A program made the translations under genes and the position numbers. Positions 29,868-42,835 of a stretch of 64,000 nt of DNA are shown one piece after another. This stretch comes from Nansenia antarctica. Taxonomy: Eukaryota > Chordata > Actinopteri > Argentiniformes > Microstomatidae. The DNA is taken from positions 7,870,607 through 7,934,606 of the forward strand of contig OZ022349.1 in assembly GCA_963989245.1 (NCBI GenBank), written 5' to 3'. The stretch's first letter is position 1. The number at the start of each line of letters is the position of its first letter. Below the pieces are notes generated by a model, which saw only the letters and a program-made list of their open reading frames with translations, made no database searches and was not told where the DNA came from.

Positions 29868-32845
29868 GATTTATGTTTCTTCTCTGTAAAGTGGCCATAC
29901 CACCTCAGGAGGGTTAGATGGGTGGGTGCAAAGGGTTGTAGATATACCCACAATAAAAGGACTATTGCTTCATAGCATATAGCTTTCATTGGCTAAGCTC
30001 ATTCATTTCTTAATATTCTCTTCCTGTCATTTAGTCCAATAGGCAGCCAGTGGGACTGAACCTGCTCACCTGTCAGGTCAAACCCACCGGGGAGGACAAG
30101 AAATGTTTTGACCTCATCTCCCGTAAGTCACAACACTACCGGTAGTTCTTGACTTGACTCAATTGAAAAGGACTAGGATCACAAACCGGCACAGCACAGT
30201 TGAGGAGCTTAGAATGATAAGGTTCTATCTCCGTTTAGGGTAGTTCAGAGATATTGAGCGTCAACGTTTTTACATTCCATTATGTTTTGTGAGATGGAAC
30301 CTTTGTATTTGATGAATTACTAAGTAAAAAATGTCAACATTTTAAAAATAACACCACACAGGCATTAATAAACACCTAATGGATCAGATTATGTAAAAAA
30401 CTAAATTTTGACAAAAATGGAGATAGAACCGTATAATTCTAACGTCACGAGTTGATGAGTGAGAGGTCACAGAGGACAACTTAACAAAAAAAAAAACATC
30501 TTCTACCTCAACAGTGATTACAGAGACAGTACCAAACTTGGCTAGGAGTTTTTTTTTACAAAATGTTAATGTTTAGTGTCACAAGAGGTACAGTATGATG
30601 TTGCATAAACTAAACTGTGGGTCATCTTTCTCTCTCACACAGTTAATCGCACATATCACTTCCAGGCTGAGGATGAGCAGGAGTTTGTGATGTAAGATAC
30701 TTACATATTAAAAAACGTATTTTAGTAGCCCAGGCTTTTGTTTAGTTAAACCAACCCTGAGTATGGTTGTGCTTAACCACAGGGTGACACTATTACACAG
30801 CTCATCTCAAGAAACATAGATACTGGAAATACCTTTTTTGTCCAAAGATCATGCATATCAGATTTTGTGCAGATCCACCCAGAAACTGGTAATTTTTATG
30901 GTGGAAGTGGGCGTGATCAAAACATGAACCATACCATATCAAAACAACTCACTCTCACTGACCCATGTGTGTGTAGATGGATCTCTGTGCTGACCAACAG
31001 TAAGGAGGAGGCTCTGAACATGGCGTTCCGTGGAGCACACTCTGTGGAGGACCTGACCAAAGCCATCATAGAGGATGTGCTCCGCATGCCGGGCAACGAA
31101 GTGTGCTGTGACTGTGGCGCTGCAGGTAAGCCCAAGTGTGTGTTTGTGTGTGCATGTGTGCGTGCGTGTGCGTGCGTGCATGCGTGTCACAGAAAGAGAG
31201 AATCCAGCCCAAGACAGAGAAAGAGAGAATCCAGCCCACAGCCCTCATAGGGTTTTCCAGGGGATGATGATATACAATAATATCCCTCTCCCTCAGCCCC
31301 ATCCCTCTCTTTTTAATATTATTGATGGTTACATTTTGTGAAATGATGCATTCAGCCATACAAATATGGTGTTACAAACTCCTTTGTATACCTTTTGATT
31401 AATTATTTGTGATTAATTTGTCTTTGTGTTGTGTGTGTGGTGCCATTATTCAGTGCTTTCAAGGGCACTGTTTCGACTTGATATCAAGTCAAAATGGACC
31501 GTGCGCCCTCTTGTGTTTAAATAATGTAACTGCTTTGGTCTCCCTCCACAGAGCCTAAGTGGCTGTCCACTAACCTGGGCATCCTGACCTGTATTGAGTG
31601 CTCTGGAATCCACAGGGAGATGGGCGTCCACATTTCCCGCATACGGTCTATTGAACTGGACAACCTAGAGTCTTCCGAGCTCTTGGTATATTACATTTTG
31701 CTGTATTTTAATTAGATAATCTTTACTTTACTATCCTGCCTAGAGACCTAGTAACTAGTCGAAATTTAAATAGCTTTTATTAAACAATCATTTTAAGCAG
31801 TAGAGACAGTATGCCTGCTCTAAATTATGGAATTGTAGAGGTGGACTTGTGGATGTGTAGTTTTATTTGATTTGATTTGTCTTTTCTCTCTCCTTAGCTG
31901 GCCAAGAACATGGGGAACAGTAGTTTCAATGACATCATGGAAGGGAACTTCCTGAGTCTCTCACCAAAGCCCGCTCCGTCAAGTGACATGTGAGTCTCTA
32001 CATAATCAGATTCCAGTCGGTTGAAGACACTGAGTTCAATATGGTCTGTTGACTTTGACCACTGTCACGTCACTGTAATTGTTGCCAATGCTAGAGGGTC
32101 ACTTTTAGAATGTTCTTGTCCCACTTTGGACCCCTGCTTTTTACACTGTACTGTGTTGTTGCCAGGTTTCATTTATCATTTGTGTGACTTGATGTGAACG
32201 TATTCTAACATACTGTACAGAATGCAGAACCTTTATAGAATACATGCTAAATATGGCAACATCATAGCCATGGAGATTTTAAACACGAAATAGTGTAGAA
32301 ACCAACTATATTATTTTCTGTGGCAGGACGGCAAGGAAGGAGTACATCAACGCTAAATATGTGGATCATAAGTTTGCCCGTCAGACCGGTGCCACGGTAA
32401 CGGGCAAGCTGGCCGAGCTGTACGAGGCGGTCCGCTCCCGAGACCTATGTAAGGACATCAAGGTAGGTCTCCAGCCTCCAGCTCCAAGACAGGAGGATAT
32501 GAAGGTAAGTATCCCGCCTCCAGCCACAGGACAGGAGGGCATTGAGGTTGCCCACGACGATGGACACAGCAGAGGTAAGTCAACATGTAGAACACATCGA
32601 CCAAGGACATACTAACCATACTAATGAAGTATTCTATTCTGTAGCTATAGGCCTGGTGAAGCTCATATGAACTCTCTCTCCTCTCTCTAGCGGCCAGCCC
32701 AGTGACAGCTGTGACGACGCCTTGTGAGGGGAGCGGAGCTTCAAAGCCCAAGAAGCGTTCCCGCCTCCAGCGGATTCTCAAATCTGTGAGGAGCCTTGGC
32801 AGCTGCTGTCCACGCAGACAGTCTCCGTCCAACGAGACCCAGTAA
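26051..32845 (+). CDS. Chimeric coiled-coil / PH / ArfGAP gene (unit 2)
   Basis: Twelve exons fit in phase: 26051-26150, 27691-28925, 29124-29225, 29384-29484, 29696-29765, 30035-30122, 30643-30691, 30977-31125, 31552-31685, 31898-31989, 32327-32574 and 32691-32845, giving 2523 nt (840 codons plus stop). Exons 1-3 give the coiled coil and Pro-rich repeats. Exon 3 ends early at GACATCAAG|GTAGGT, a phase 0 donor that matches the phase 0 first ASAP-type exon. The ASAP segment supplies a whole PH domain and an ArfGAP domain. The last ASAP-type exon runs in frame back into the Pro-rich repeats and on to the usual exon 4. ASAP proteins act on Arf GTPases at membranes; here the BAR domain is absent and ankyrin repeats are missing. 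The residues are intact, but transcription is unproven. If exon 3 is not spliced at 29225, the frame stops near 29322. Confidence 0.6.
26964..27394 (+). pseudogene. Truncated duplicate of exon 2, unit 2 copy
   Basis: Same truncation and in-frame stop as in unit 1. One substitution changes Ala to Pro in the last CRAVVEAKDSE repeat (CRPVVEA). Confidence 0.6.
29384..32462 (+). CDS. ASAP-family PH plus ArfGAP exons
   Basis: The eight exons encode, in order, a linker (DSQSKQSGYSMHQLQGNKEF), a PH domain (KKGYLMKKSDG, LRKVWQRRECSVKSGILTIS, NLLTCQVKPTGEDKKCFDLI, NRTYHFQAEDEQEFVIWISV), then the linker EEALNMAFRG...IIEDVLRMPGN and the ArfGAP domain. The ArfGAP zinc finger keeps C-x2-C-x16-C-x2-C (CCDC...CIEC), and the arginine finger lies in GVHISR. 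All splice sites are GT/AG and all phases agree. The similarity is clearly to ASAP1/2/3 rather than ACAP or AGAP, although I cannot choose the paralogue. The match ends at SRDLC, where the ankyrin repeats would begin. The reading frame is undamaged, arguing against an old dead fragment. Confidence 0.9.
30209..30442. mobile_element. MITE in an ASAP-segment intron
   Basis: Ends TTAGAATGATAAGGTTCTAT and, inverted from 30442, TTAGAATTATACGGTTCTAT match at 18 of 20 positions and continue CTCC(G/A)TTT. The 234-bp interior is AT-rich and without an ORF. No family name is assigned. The end sequence is the motif tandemised at 10766-10865. Confidence 0.7.
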
Positions 32846-32990
32846 CCGTCTTCACGACGATGGACACAGCAGAGGTAAGTCAACACATAGAACACATAGA
32901 CCAAGGACATACGAACTAAACTAATAAAGTATTCTATTCTGTAGCTATAGGCCTGGTGAAGCTCATATGAACTCTCTCTCCTGTCTCTAG

Positions 32991-33055
32991 CGCCCGTCCT
33001 CCAGAGGACGCTCACAACTGCAAACAGCCTTGGCCGGAGCTGCTGTCCACCGTGA
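32991..33055 (+). CDS. Alternative terminal exon, unit 2 copy
   Basis: Equivalent to 8445-8509, phase 1 entry, 20 residues and TGA, with AATAAA overlapping at 33055-33060. Confidence 0.45.
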
Positions 33056-33202
33056 ATAAAAAATAATTTGGATTGCATTCCTTTTGCTTGTGCATTTTTC
33101 ATATCTTATGAACTTGTTATGCTGAAGATTGTGTAACTAGATAAGTGATCTTAAATATCATAGCTAGAAGCAAGTGCGATTACAGCAACAAATATAGTAG
33201 GA

Positions 33203-33820
33203 GGAGAGAAGCGATCTACAGAGAGTCGTGAGAACAGCACAGAGGATCACCGGCGCCCCCCTCCCCTCTCTGGAGGAGCTGTACAAAACACGCTGTCTCA
33301 GGAGGGCCTCCAAGATCTCCAAGGACCCGACCCACCCTGGGCACGAACACTTTGTCAAGCTGCCCTCGAACAGGAGGTACAGGACCCCGGCCGCTAAGAC
33401 AAACAGACTGAAGGACAGCTTCTACCACAGGGCCGTCAAGGCCCTGAACACAGAAAAGGCCTAAGTTCTGGGCCCAGGACAGTCCGGACGGATTGTATGG
33501 CAGCTAGTGCTGAGGCACAAACATGTACATTTTCAAGCCTGCAAACTGTGACACTTTAAAATAATGTGAAAAAATACTTTCTTGTGAAATATGACAACCC
33601 TAGTTGACTATCTGTGCAGTATAGTACAGTGGATTGTGTACATAGCCTCTATTGATGTAAACCAGCTCCTTACCTTCTTGTGATTTTATGCATCTATGCT
33701 TTTTCCAAAATGTGTTTCTTTTTCCTTTCCTAAACACCAGGGGAGCCTCCCCTCCTAAATTTCGTTGTTTGGTACCTGTACTGTAGCAATGACAAATAAA
33801 GTCTATCTATCTATCTAAAA
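33203..33820 (+). mobile_element. Second truncated L2-like LINE, unit 2 copy
   Basis: Same junctions and (TATC)n tail as 8657-9274; open remnant at 33228-33464. Confidence 0.9.
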
Positions 33821-34559
33821 GAGGAACTGTCGTTCGGGATGTAGTTTCCGCCTGTGAGCCTTTTTTGACGCGCGTCTTACCATAGCCTGTGTTTTAGCCT
33901 GGTCGCGACCAGGCTAATTATATCTGACTCAGAAAAGGAGCTCAACCAAGCAGTGAATTATTTGAGCCACATTGATGGCACCGAACGCAAGCTAACATTT
34001 TCGAGGCTTAGAACTTTATCGAGGCTTAGAACTTTATCGAGCTTCGTGGAATACCCCCCAGGTTAGACTACAAAGACGCATTTAAAGTGGCACCACAAAA
34101 CCAACCGAAACCGTTACAATACCATTGATTGCACCAATATAAACCACCTGCCAATGGAAACCATTAAGAGACCTTTAAGAGCTCGTGGTTTCTAATGTTC
34201 AGCAGGGCTTGTATTTATCTGTGCGGTCGTGCGTGTGTTGCACGGCGCATGCACCTTTCCCTTTGTATAATGCCTTATAACAAGGTAGGTGTATAGTATT
34301 GTCTCACTGCTTTATTCAGAGTGCCCTCGTATTTTCAGACGTACCATTTTATACCACTAGAGGGCAATGCAAGACAATGCGTTCACAGAAAACAGTCAAA
34401 GCGAAGTCAGCAGGGCTGCAGATCATCGAGCATCCTTATGTCAGTGAGGAGTGGGCATCCGAGATTATGTGTGCGACTTGTCAACAGATCCACCCCGCGA
34501 GAAATAATGGATGTATGGCCGCCTGCGATTTTTGAATGAGAGATGTAGTTTTTCCAACG

Positions 34560-34677
34560 ATGATGACACCCATCTACATCTCACGTTTGCTCCTCTTTAT
34601 CTCTCTATCTGCGGTCTGGGTGGAACAAGAGGCAGAGTCCAAATCTCTTCCAGGAGAATTAGATCCAGGAGCGTTTG
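34560..34677 (+). CDS. Orphan signal-peptide exon, unit 2 copy
   Basis: Identical to 10014-10131, including the phase 1 donor. No downstream partner exon is seen. Confidence 0.35.
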
Positions 34678-35410
34678 GTAAGATATGCCATTATGGGATG
34701 CGACACAATGAGGAGGGGAGAGACTGGGGAGTGGTTGCCTTTTTATTATTGCTTTTGTTGACAATTGTGACAGCAGGCTAATCGAAAACATTGATTTGTA
34801 TCTATACATAGCACGCGATCCAATCGTAGTCGTTCGCGCAATCAATTTGATGCAGGGATCGGTGACATTGTAACAACTAAAGAAAGGATTGAAGCGATCG
34901 GTGACATTGTAACAACTAAAGAAAGGATTGAAGGCAGCGATCCGCACAAATGGGGGGGGGAAGCCTGTTCATGTGATATGAAGCCTGCTGGGCCGGGCCA
35001 TAGCCTAACCCATGATCAGTAAGATTCTCCCAAATAGGCCAATGTTCTTTGGCAGGAAGACAAGATCAGACAAAATCACATAGGGCCTACCCCGAAGTAT
35101 TTATCTCAACCCCATCTTTTTACAGGCCATCGTTCTGTGATGCTCAAATATGTGTCTCTTGTCTTTAGAACAATGAGTGACTTACTGAAGCCAAGTCTGT
35201 TTATATAGACAAGACGATCAGCTGTAGCATCCACAAGGAGAGCGTAGAAAAGGAGATTAAATGTGTTCACATCAGCTCGCTTATTCATAAAAACGTGTCA
35301 TATCGTGAGCTTAGAATGATACGGTTCTATCTCCGTTTAGAATGATAAGGTTCTATCTCCGTTTAGAATGATACGGTTCTATCTCCGTTTAGAATGATAA
35401 GGTTCTATCT

Positions 35411-36526
35411 CAGTGGCGGCTGGTGCTAAACATTTTGGGTGGGGCACAGGTTATGGGGGCATGCTCCACGGGGAAGAATATCAACTTTAAAATCTGGATT
35501 TACAGTCGATTTTAGCATGAGAATAGCTCTACCCCCCTGTACAGACCTCGCCATCCCCTCTACCCCCCTGTACAGACCTCTTCATCCCCTCTACCCACCT
35601 CTACAGACCTCTTCATCCCCTCTACCCCCCTGTACAGACCTCTTCATCCCCTCTACCCACCTCTACAGACCTCTTCATCACCTCTACCCACCTCTACATC
35701 CCCTCTACCCACCTCTACAGACCTCTCCATCCCCTCTACCCCCTGTACAGACCTCGCCATCCCCTCTACCCCCCTGTACAGACCTCTTCATCCCCTCTAC
35801 CCACCTCTACAGACCTCTCCATCCCCTCTACCCTCCTCTACAGACCTCTTCATCCCCTCTACCCCCCTGTACATACCTCCTCATCCCCCCTACCCCCCTG
35901 TACAGACCTCTCCATCCCCTCTACCCCCCTGTACAGACCTCTTCATCCCCTCTACCCCCCTGTACATACCTCCTCATCCCCCCTACCCCCCTGTACAGAC
36001 CTCTCCATCCCCTCTACCCCCCTGTACAGACCTCTTCATCCCCTCTACCCCCCTGTACAGACCTCTTCATCCCCTCTACCCCCCTGTACAGACCTCTTCA
36101 TCCCCCCTACCCACCTCTACAGACCTCTTCATCCCCTCTACCCCCCTGTACAGACCTCTTCATCCCCCCTACCCACCTCTACATACCTCCTCATCCCCCC
36201 TACCCCCCTGTACAGACCTCTTCATCCCCCCTACCCCCCTGTACAGACCTCTTCATCCCCTCTACCCCCCTGTACAGACCTCTTCATCCCCCCTACCCAC
36301 CTCTACATACCTCCTCATCCCCCCTACCCCCCTGTACAGACCTCTTCATCCCCTCTACCCCCCTGTACAGACCTCTTCATCCCCCCTACCCACCTCTACA
36401 GACCTCTTCATCCCCTCTACCTTCCTGTACAGACCTCTTTATCCCCTCTACCCCCCTGTACAGACCTCTTCATCCCCCCTACCCCCCTGTACAGACCTCT
36501 TCATCCCCTCTAGTGAGTGTGTGAGT

Positions 36527-36581
<55 letters not shown>

Positions 36582-37382
36582 TGTGTGTGTGCGCGTGTGT
36601 GTGTGTGTGCGTGTGTGTGCGTGTGTGCGTGTGTGTGTGTGCGTGTGCTGAATACATAAACAAACAAGCTAAAAGACGACAATAGAAAACGTACCATGCT
36701 GACGATATTACTAAATGTTTGAAGTAGCTTTTATCTTAGCTGACTCTCTTACCTTCAGGTCGAGTTTGTGTATTCTGGCTTCGCAAAACACCAACAGTAG
36801 CAGGCTAAACACAGCCGGTGCGGAGATTGCGACCACAAACGAAGTTTGACTTCGGTAATAGGTCCAGTTGTAATATCCTCAAGTTGGGAACAAAAGATGC
36901 CTCCTTCTAATCCATTTGTTCAATTTGTTTACAGAAAGAAATCCTCCTAAATCCTCGGTTATACGATTTTCCCATTACATCACATTACTAGCCGCCATAG
37001 CGATGGTAAAGCAGGTGAACGAAGCTACGCCGGACATGACGTAAGCACGTACGATTCTTTGTGCATGTCCCAAAACCCCATAGACAATTGACCGAATGGC
37101 CTGAAGTTACCAAAATAGATTTTACATGCAAGTCTACGAGAACAGCCTAGTGCAATTTCGAGTAGACTGAAAGTTGCCCCGAAAGGGGCGGGACTTGAAG
37201 CTGATTGGAACATACTCCACAGAACACTAGCTGATTGGACTATGATATACTCCACAGAACACTAGCTGATTGGACTATGATATTCAGAAGCAACACTGTC
37301 TAGAAGTCATAGAAAAAAAATCTCTCTCTTCTCCCTTTGGTGGGGCAATGTCCAATTGCCCCTAATGAACCAGCCTCCCCTG
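35411..37382. mobile_element. hAT-like element, unit 2 copy
   Basis: Ends as in unit 1. The extra length comes from the 31-bp array and the (GT)n tract. Confidence 0.5.
35527..36512. repeat. 31-bp minisatellite, about 32 copies
   Basis: Two units longer than in unit 1 (62 bases); the distal part has a rearranged order of TCTACC and CCTACC variants. Confidence 0.95.
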
Positions 37383-37977
37383 TAAGGTTCAGAGATAGGA
37401 AATGTTAGGATATTTATAGCATAGCATAGAGTACAGCACAGTGTTTTATTTGTATAGTATAGTATAGTGGATAGTGTACATAGCCTTTATTTATGTAAAC
37501 CAGCTCTTTTTCCCTTCTTGTTTTTAGTATTTCGGGTTGCACACAAAATTCATAAACGAAAGCAGAAAAACACACTGGCTGCACTCTATCGCTGCCTAAC
37601 AATCCGCTTCAAGATATCCGTCTTGTTTGTTATTTGTTGCGGAAAGTCATTAAAAAACAGTCACCGGCAGAAGAGATGTTGTCCTTTTCTCCCCTGGAGC
37701 GGTCGCATATTCCAGGTGCCACGAATGCACGCGCCTGCCCTGCGTTCCCCTCGTCAGAATAAGAGTCTTCCACATTACGCGTTAGTAGAAGGATGAAGTC
37801 ATCCCTCAAAATTAGGCCCTATGTTCCCACAGCCCAATGGTCCCACATTTCTAATATTTCATAGGTGGGATAGGTTTAGGGTTAGGGTCAGTGTTAGGAT
37901 TAGGACTAGGGTTAGGGTTAGGGTCAGTGTTAGGATTAGGACTAGGGTTAGGGTCAGTGTTAAGGTTAGGGTTAGGA

Positions 37978-38175
37978 TTGTTTCTCAACCCTCTCCTTGG
38001 GCCGCTCCACATATTTGATCTGTTCCACCACCAGCACACCTGATTCAACTAATCAAGTACAAACCATAATTGCTCTGTACTTGATTAGTTGAATCAGGTG
38101 TGCTGGTGGTGGAACAGATCAAATATGTGGTGCGGCTGGGGCTGGGGCGCCCCGAGGAGAGGGTTGGGAAACACT
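37978..38175. mobile_element. Foldback element, unit 2 copy
   Basis: Arms at 38001-38060 and 38077-38136, as in unit 1, preceded by the telomere-like repeat at about 37874-37985. Confidence 0.85.
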
Positions 38176-39365
38176 CATTGGGCTGTGGGAACATAGACAC
38201 GCTCCCAGAAAGACAACAGACAGTCTTGTATTGGCCAGCACCCGGAAAACACCACCACCACAGGGGATAAAGGATAATTTTATTTAGGTTTAACTTAATT
38301 TTACTTAAACTTTACAGAATTGTATTCAGCGATAGAATGCGGCTGTGTGTTTTTCTGTTTTCGTCTATGTGTTTGTGTCCAACCTGAATGGGAAGCAGTC
38401 GTGTTGCAGTTGCAGCAACCATAGACATTACATGCTTTCTCTCACACACACGAACAAATGAATACATTCACTGCCTGTGAAACACACATGAAATGTCATA
38501 TAGTGCCTATAGAAAGTTTACACCCCCTTTCAAAATGTTAACATGTTGTTGCCCCACAGCCTGGAAAGAAATGTGCCTCATTGATCTACACAGCCTACTG
38601 GACACTGAAACTGAAGGAAAATGTTATGGTGACTAATAATTATGATTTAATTTTTTATGTGACTGATGATGCCAAAGACACATTCACATCCCTGGATGGA
38701 CAATACAATATAGTTGGTGTAATATTGTATCTAATCTAATGAACTGCAGAGTCACTACCCATCTTCCGTCGTAGACTGAAGACCCATCTCTTCTGCTCCT
38801 CCTGAGACATCTACTACCCCCCAGCACTTCGTCTCCTGAAGACACCCACTTTTCCCCTAAAAACGTCTATTGCCTGCCTTGTACTGTTTCTCTGTTTCTC
38901 CAGTGTCTAGATAAAAAATAAAATAAAAGGCTAGGTTTAGAAGGTGATAGAAGAAGGTTTTTCCTTCTATCAATGGCCCCGAGCCTGAGCTGGATTACTC
39001 TTCCTGCTATGACTGGTGGATTGATGATTCACTTGCTTAGTCAAATGTATTGATTGTAAGTCGCTTTGGAATAAGGCGTCTGCTAAATGCCAAAAATGTA
39101 AAAAAATGTGTGAGAGTTTCAGATGTTGAGTTTCAGATGTTGTCGTGTTGGTGCGAGACAATATGAGAGACTGGACGTGCTCTCTGTCTTGTTAAATGTT
39201 CCACACATATTGTCCTAATGAAGTCGATATCATCTTGTATAGCTACACATCCATCATTGATGGTCCATCCTATATATCACTGTCTGCCTCCACTGCCAAG
39301 GACAAAGGCAGGTTACAGCGGACCATTCTGTCAGCTGAGAGTAGGTCATCAGCTGCCACCTACCG

Positions 39366-39397
<32 letters not shown>

Positions 39398-39565
39398 ACA
39401 ATACACACACACAAACACACATACAATGCGCTGACAGTGTAATTTATATTATTTTACATTTATTCTAATTCGTAGTGTACCGTACATGCCCCATCCCACT
39501 TCACAGCCTCTACCTCATTGATTTGATTGATTAGGATCCCCATTAGCTGAATAGCCCCCAAAGCT

Positions 39566-40019
39566 AGAAAAAAGCCCTTCATCAATGATAAGCAAAGAAG
39601 AGCCAGACTGAGATTAGCAAAAGACCATAAGGATTGGACCATAGAGGACTGGTGTAAGGTCATCTTCTCTGATGAGTCAAATGTTCAGCTTTGCCCAACA
39701 CCTGGTCGTCTAATGGTTAGACAGAGACCTGGAGAGGCCTACATCCGCTGTGCAGGATGGAGGATGGGTGGTGATCTGAGGGTGCTTCAGCTGGAATCGG
39801 GCAGATTTGTCTTTGTGGAGGACGCATAAATCAAGCCACGTACAAGGTTGTCCTGGAAGAAAACGTACATCCTTCTGCTCTGACCATGTTCCCCAACTCT
39901 GAGGTTTGTTTTTTCCAGCAGGACAATGCTCAATGCCCACAGGTCAATCAAGGTGTGGATGGAGGACCACCAGATCAAGACCCTGTCACGGCCCGTCCAA
40001 TCTCCAGACCTGAATATTA
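39566..40019 (+). pseudogene. Tc1-like transposase fragment, unit 2 copy
   Basis: Collinear with 14967-15420, with the same internal stop and the same abrupt end at SPDLN. Confidence 0.8.
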
Positions 40020-40203
40020 TGTTTGTGTTGTGCTAATAAATGTAGATCCACACAGGTATACAAACTGAGCTCCGTTTACTGTCAACTGCCATTCATTCTG
40101 ACAACACACACACACCGTCGTAAAGCTCTAACGGACGTACAGAACGTGACGTCGTAAAGGGCAACAAAGTGCTGCAATGACAATGACACTGTCGTACATA
40201 ACA
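40020..40203 (-). mobile_element. Gypsy-like LTR, unit 2 copy
   Basis: TGTT...AACA ends and the adjoining polypurine tract as in unit 1. Confidence 0.65.
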
Positions 40204-40269
40204 TTTCCCCCCCCTTTCCAAAACTCAAACAACTAAAGTAACAGTCAAACAGGAGTAGGGCCTGAAGGC

Positions 40270-41049
40270 CTATGTGTGAAATTTAGTGACATAGTCCTGG
40301 AGGTGTGCAGGGCGAGCCCGTTCCCGCTGTGGCCTATCGACCTCCCCCCTGGGCTGTGACCCTGCGAGGAAGCCAGGGTTAGGTGGAGGAGGGTGAGGAA
40401 GAGGAACAGCAGGTAGAGGCTGAGCGGGTGGAGGCCACATAGGCAGTGGCTGCGGCAGAGCCTGGGGCGGCCTAGCTGCCCTTAGCAGTACAGGACTCGA
40501 GGCCTTTGAGACAGTTCTATCTGTCTCTGCTGCACCGGCTGCTGGTAGCAGTGTGGCCATGGCAGGCCCAGGAGGACCAGGCACCCTCCGCAGTCGGCTG
40601 GCGTGCCAGCGGGATCCGTCGCTCAGCAGGAACGTGGCTGGCCCCAGCTGACGTGTCACCTGAAGGGGCTGAGACCAGAAAGATGCCATCTTGTTATGTC
40701 GCTGGGGCCTACGGGCCCGAACCCAGTCGGACACCTTGATGGTGGTGGTCTTTACTCCACGTTTCTTGTCGAAGCGTCGCTTCATCTCCCCCTGATGTGT
40801 GGCCACTGTTGCTTGAGCAGCATCTCGGGTGCTGCCTGCTGCAGGTGTCACTGCATCCCGGGACCTGAGTCTGTTCAGTGGCAAGTCCATCTCACGGCCA
40901 AGCATGAGGGATGCTGGAGAGGTCTGCGTTGTTGCATGCTGACTAGCTCTGTAGTGCAACAGTGTTTGGTTGAGTGCGGCCTGGAATGTGCACCCCTGGA
41001 ACAGATGTGCTCGGATCCCATTTTTAAGGCTGTGGTTGAATATCTTCAA
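40270..41049 (-). pseudogene. Gypsy-like integrase C-terminal fragment, unit 2 copy
   Basis: The translation is identical to the unit 1 copy. Confidence 0.75.
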
Positions 41050-42295
41050 AAATCTAAATCAAACTCCAACCCTCCATCCACCCCCACCCTTATAAACCCA
41101 CAATCCCTAATAAACAACTTCTCAAAATCTTTTTGCCCTGTCTTGTGCATCAGTCCCACATTCTTCCTGACCAATCCCTCAAAGACTTTCCACACCGTTA
41201 TCCACTTTCCCTCAAATCTTGCTAAATTTCTCCTCAAATAAATTGCATACCTAGCCTGTGATAATACATAATTTAAACACCATATATTCACTCCCCTCCT
41301 CTTTCCCTCTACCCCAAAAACCACCATCCTCCTCCACTCCTGCATCCCCACCACCTCCACCCCCCAGTGCTTCTTCACTAGTCCTTTCAACCTTTCTTCG
41401 AATCCCTTAATTTCTCTACATTCAAAAAGCATATGCATTAAGTTCTCATCCTGTATCCCACACACATCACACTCCCTCGAAACTGTTCTGTCTACCTGAT
41501 GCAACACCACCTTAGTATAAACCATGTTATGCCTGAGCATAAAATCTAAATGTGTACATTCTAAACTATTATATTTTAAAAATAAATTCCTCCATATGTT
41601 CTTCACCTCCAATCCTGGGAACACCTGCCTCCACACCTTCTCTGCCGCAGGCTCCTTCACTCTGCTCTCCAACAGTGCCCAGTAGCACTCCTTCACCTTA
41701 ACAGCTGAGAAGTCCCGCACTGTTTCCCCTTTCCCTAGTCTTAACCTAGGTAACTCTGTTTGCTCCTTCCCTCTTAACTCCCTATCTAACCTACTCACCC
41801 ACTCCCCTGGTATACTCTGCTTTATTTTATTATACATGCTCACTATTTCTCCCCTTCTCATCTCCTCATCTGTTTCCCTAACAACTTCTATAATTGCCTG
41901 CTCTGTGATAGGAACCCTGGCACTACCTCATACCTAAAATCCCTTACTCTAATCAGTCCTGCCCTCCAGAAACTCCTAGATTCTAACATTTTCCCCTCTC
42001 TTCTTATTACAGGGTTCAATAAAACTGGAACATTTAGTATCTCCCCTCTCTTCTCACACTGATATCCTACCTCAGGCAAAAAACTACCCCAGGCTTTAAA
42101 CACCTCTTTATAGAATTCCGGCACCCTATCATACATCCGTGCTTTAAAGCACATCAAGCTGTGGTCACGCTGGTTTATGAAAGAGTTAAGCGGGGGAGGA
42201 GCTTTGTTATGCAGAATTTTATGGATGAGACAGATGTTTTTGTATTTGATCTTCACCACAGCTTTACACCAGGAGAGGCAGGAGGAGGTAGACAT
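41046..42295 (-). pseudogene. L1-Tx1-like LINE fragment, unit 2 copy
   Basis: Same one-base frameshift and same C2HC-type motif as in unit 1. Confidence 0.7.
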
Positions 42296-42463
42296 CAGAA
42301 AACGGGCTCATTGTCATGTATGGGATGGAACAGGAAATGGTGTCATACCTTTCCATGCATTACAGCCAGCCCGTCCAACAATTGTGTACACCTGTCCAAT
42401 CTGCTCAGATCTCAAGAAGTAGATGGGGTCACAGGTTGATGTAGAATTGGGGGAAGTATTTTC

Positions 42464-42772
42464 TTAACACTAGAAGAGTGAGGGGTCATGGTGACCCCTG
42501 TGAGTATTTTTTTTTATATATCTTTGCACTCGATAAAATTTCAGGACCCTCCTTTCATGGCTTTTACTAGATATCTGTGTTTTACCACCCAGTATCCTTA
42601 CATTTTCAAAATCACTTCAGGATAAGATAGTAAAGCTGTTTTGCAGTTTTTTTGTGTCGGAGGCAGGCTAAAAAAGAAGCGCCCTCTAATGATCTGTGTG
42701 TGTAAATAGCAGATTTACATTCTAAGGCGGCTCTACTAGTTGGTAAAATAGGCACGGCTGTCGTAGTGTTAA
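42464..42772. mobile_element. piggyBac-like MITE, unit 2 copy
   Basis: TTAA at both ends. One internal change (GATCTGTG rather than GATCTTTG near 42695). Confidence 0.6.
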
Positions 42773-42835
42773 TTCAGTGGTTCCCAAGGCTGCACCCTGA
42801 GGAGCTCCTAGTGTGGTCAGCTGCAGAAGTAGACA

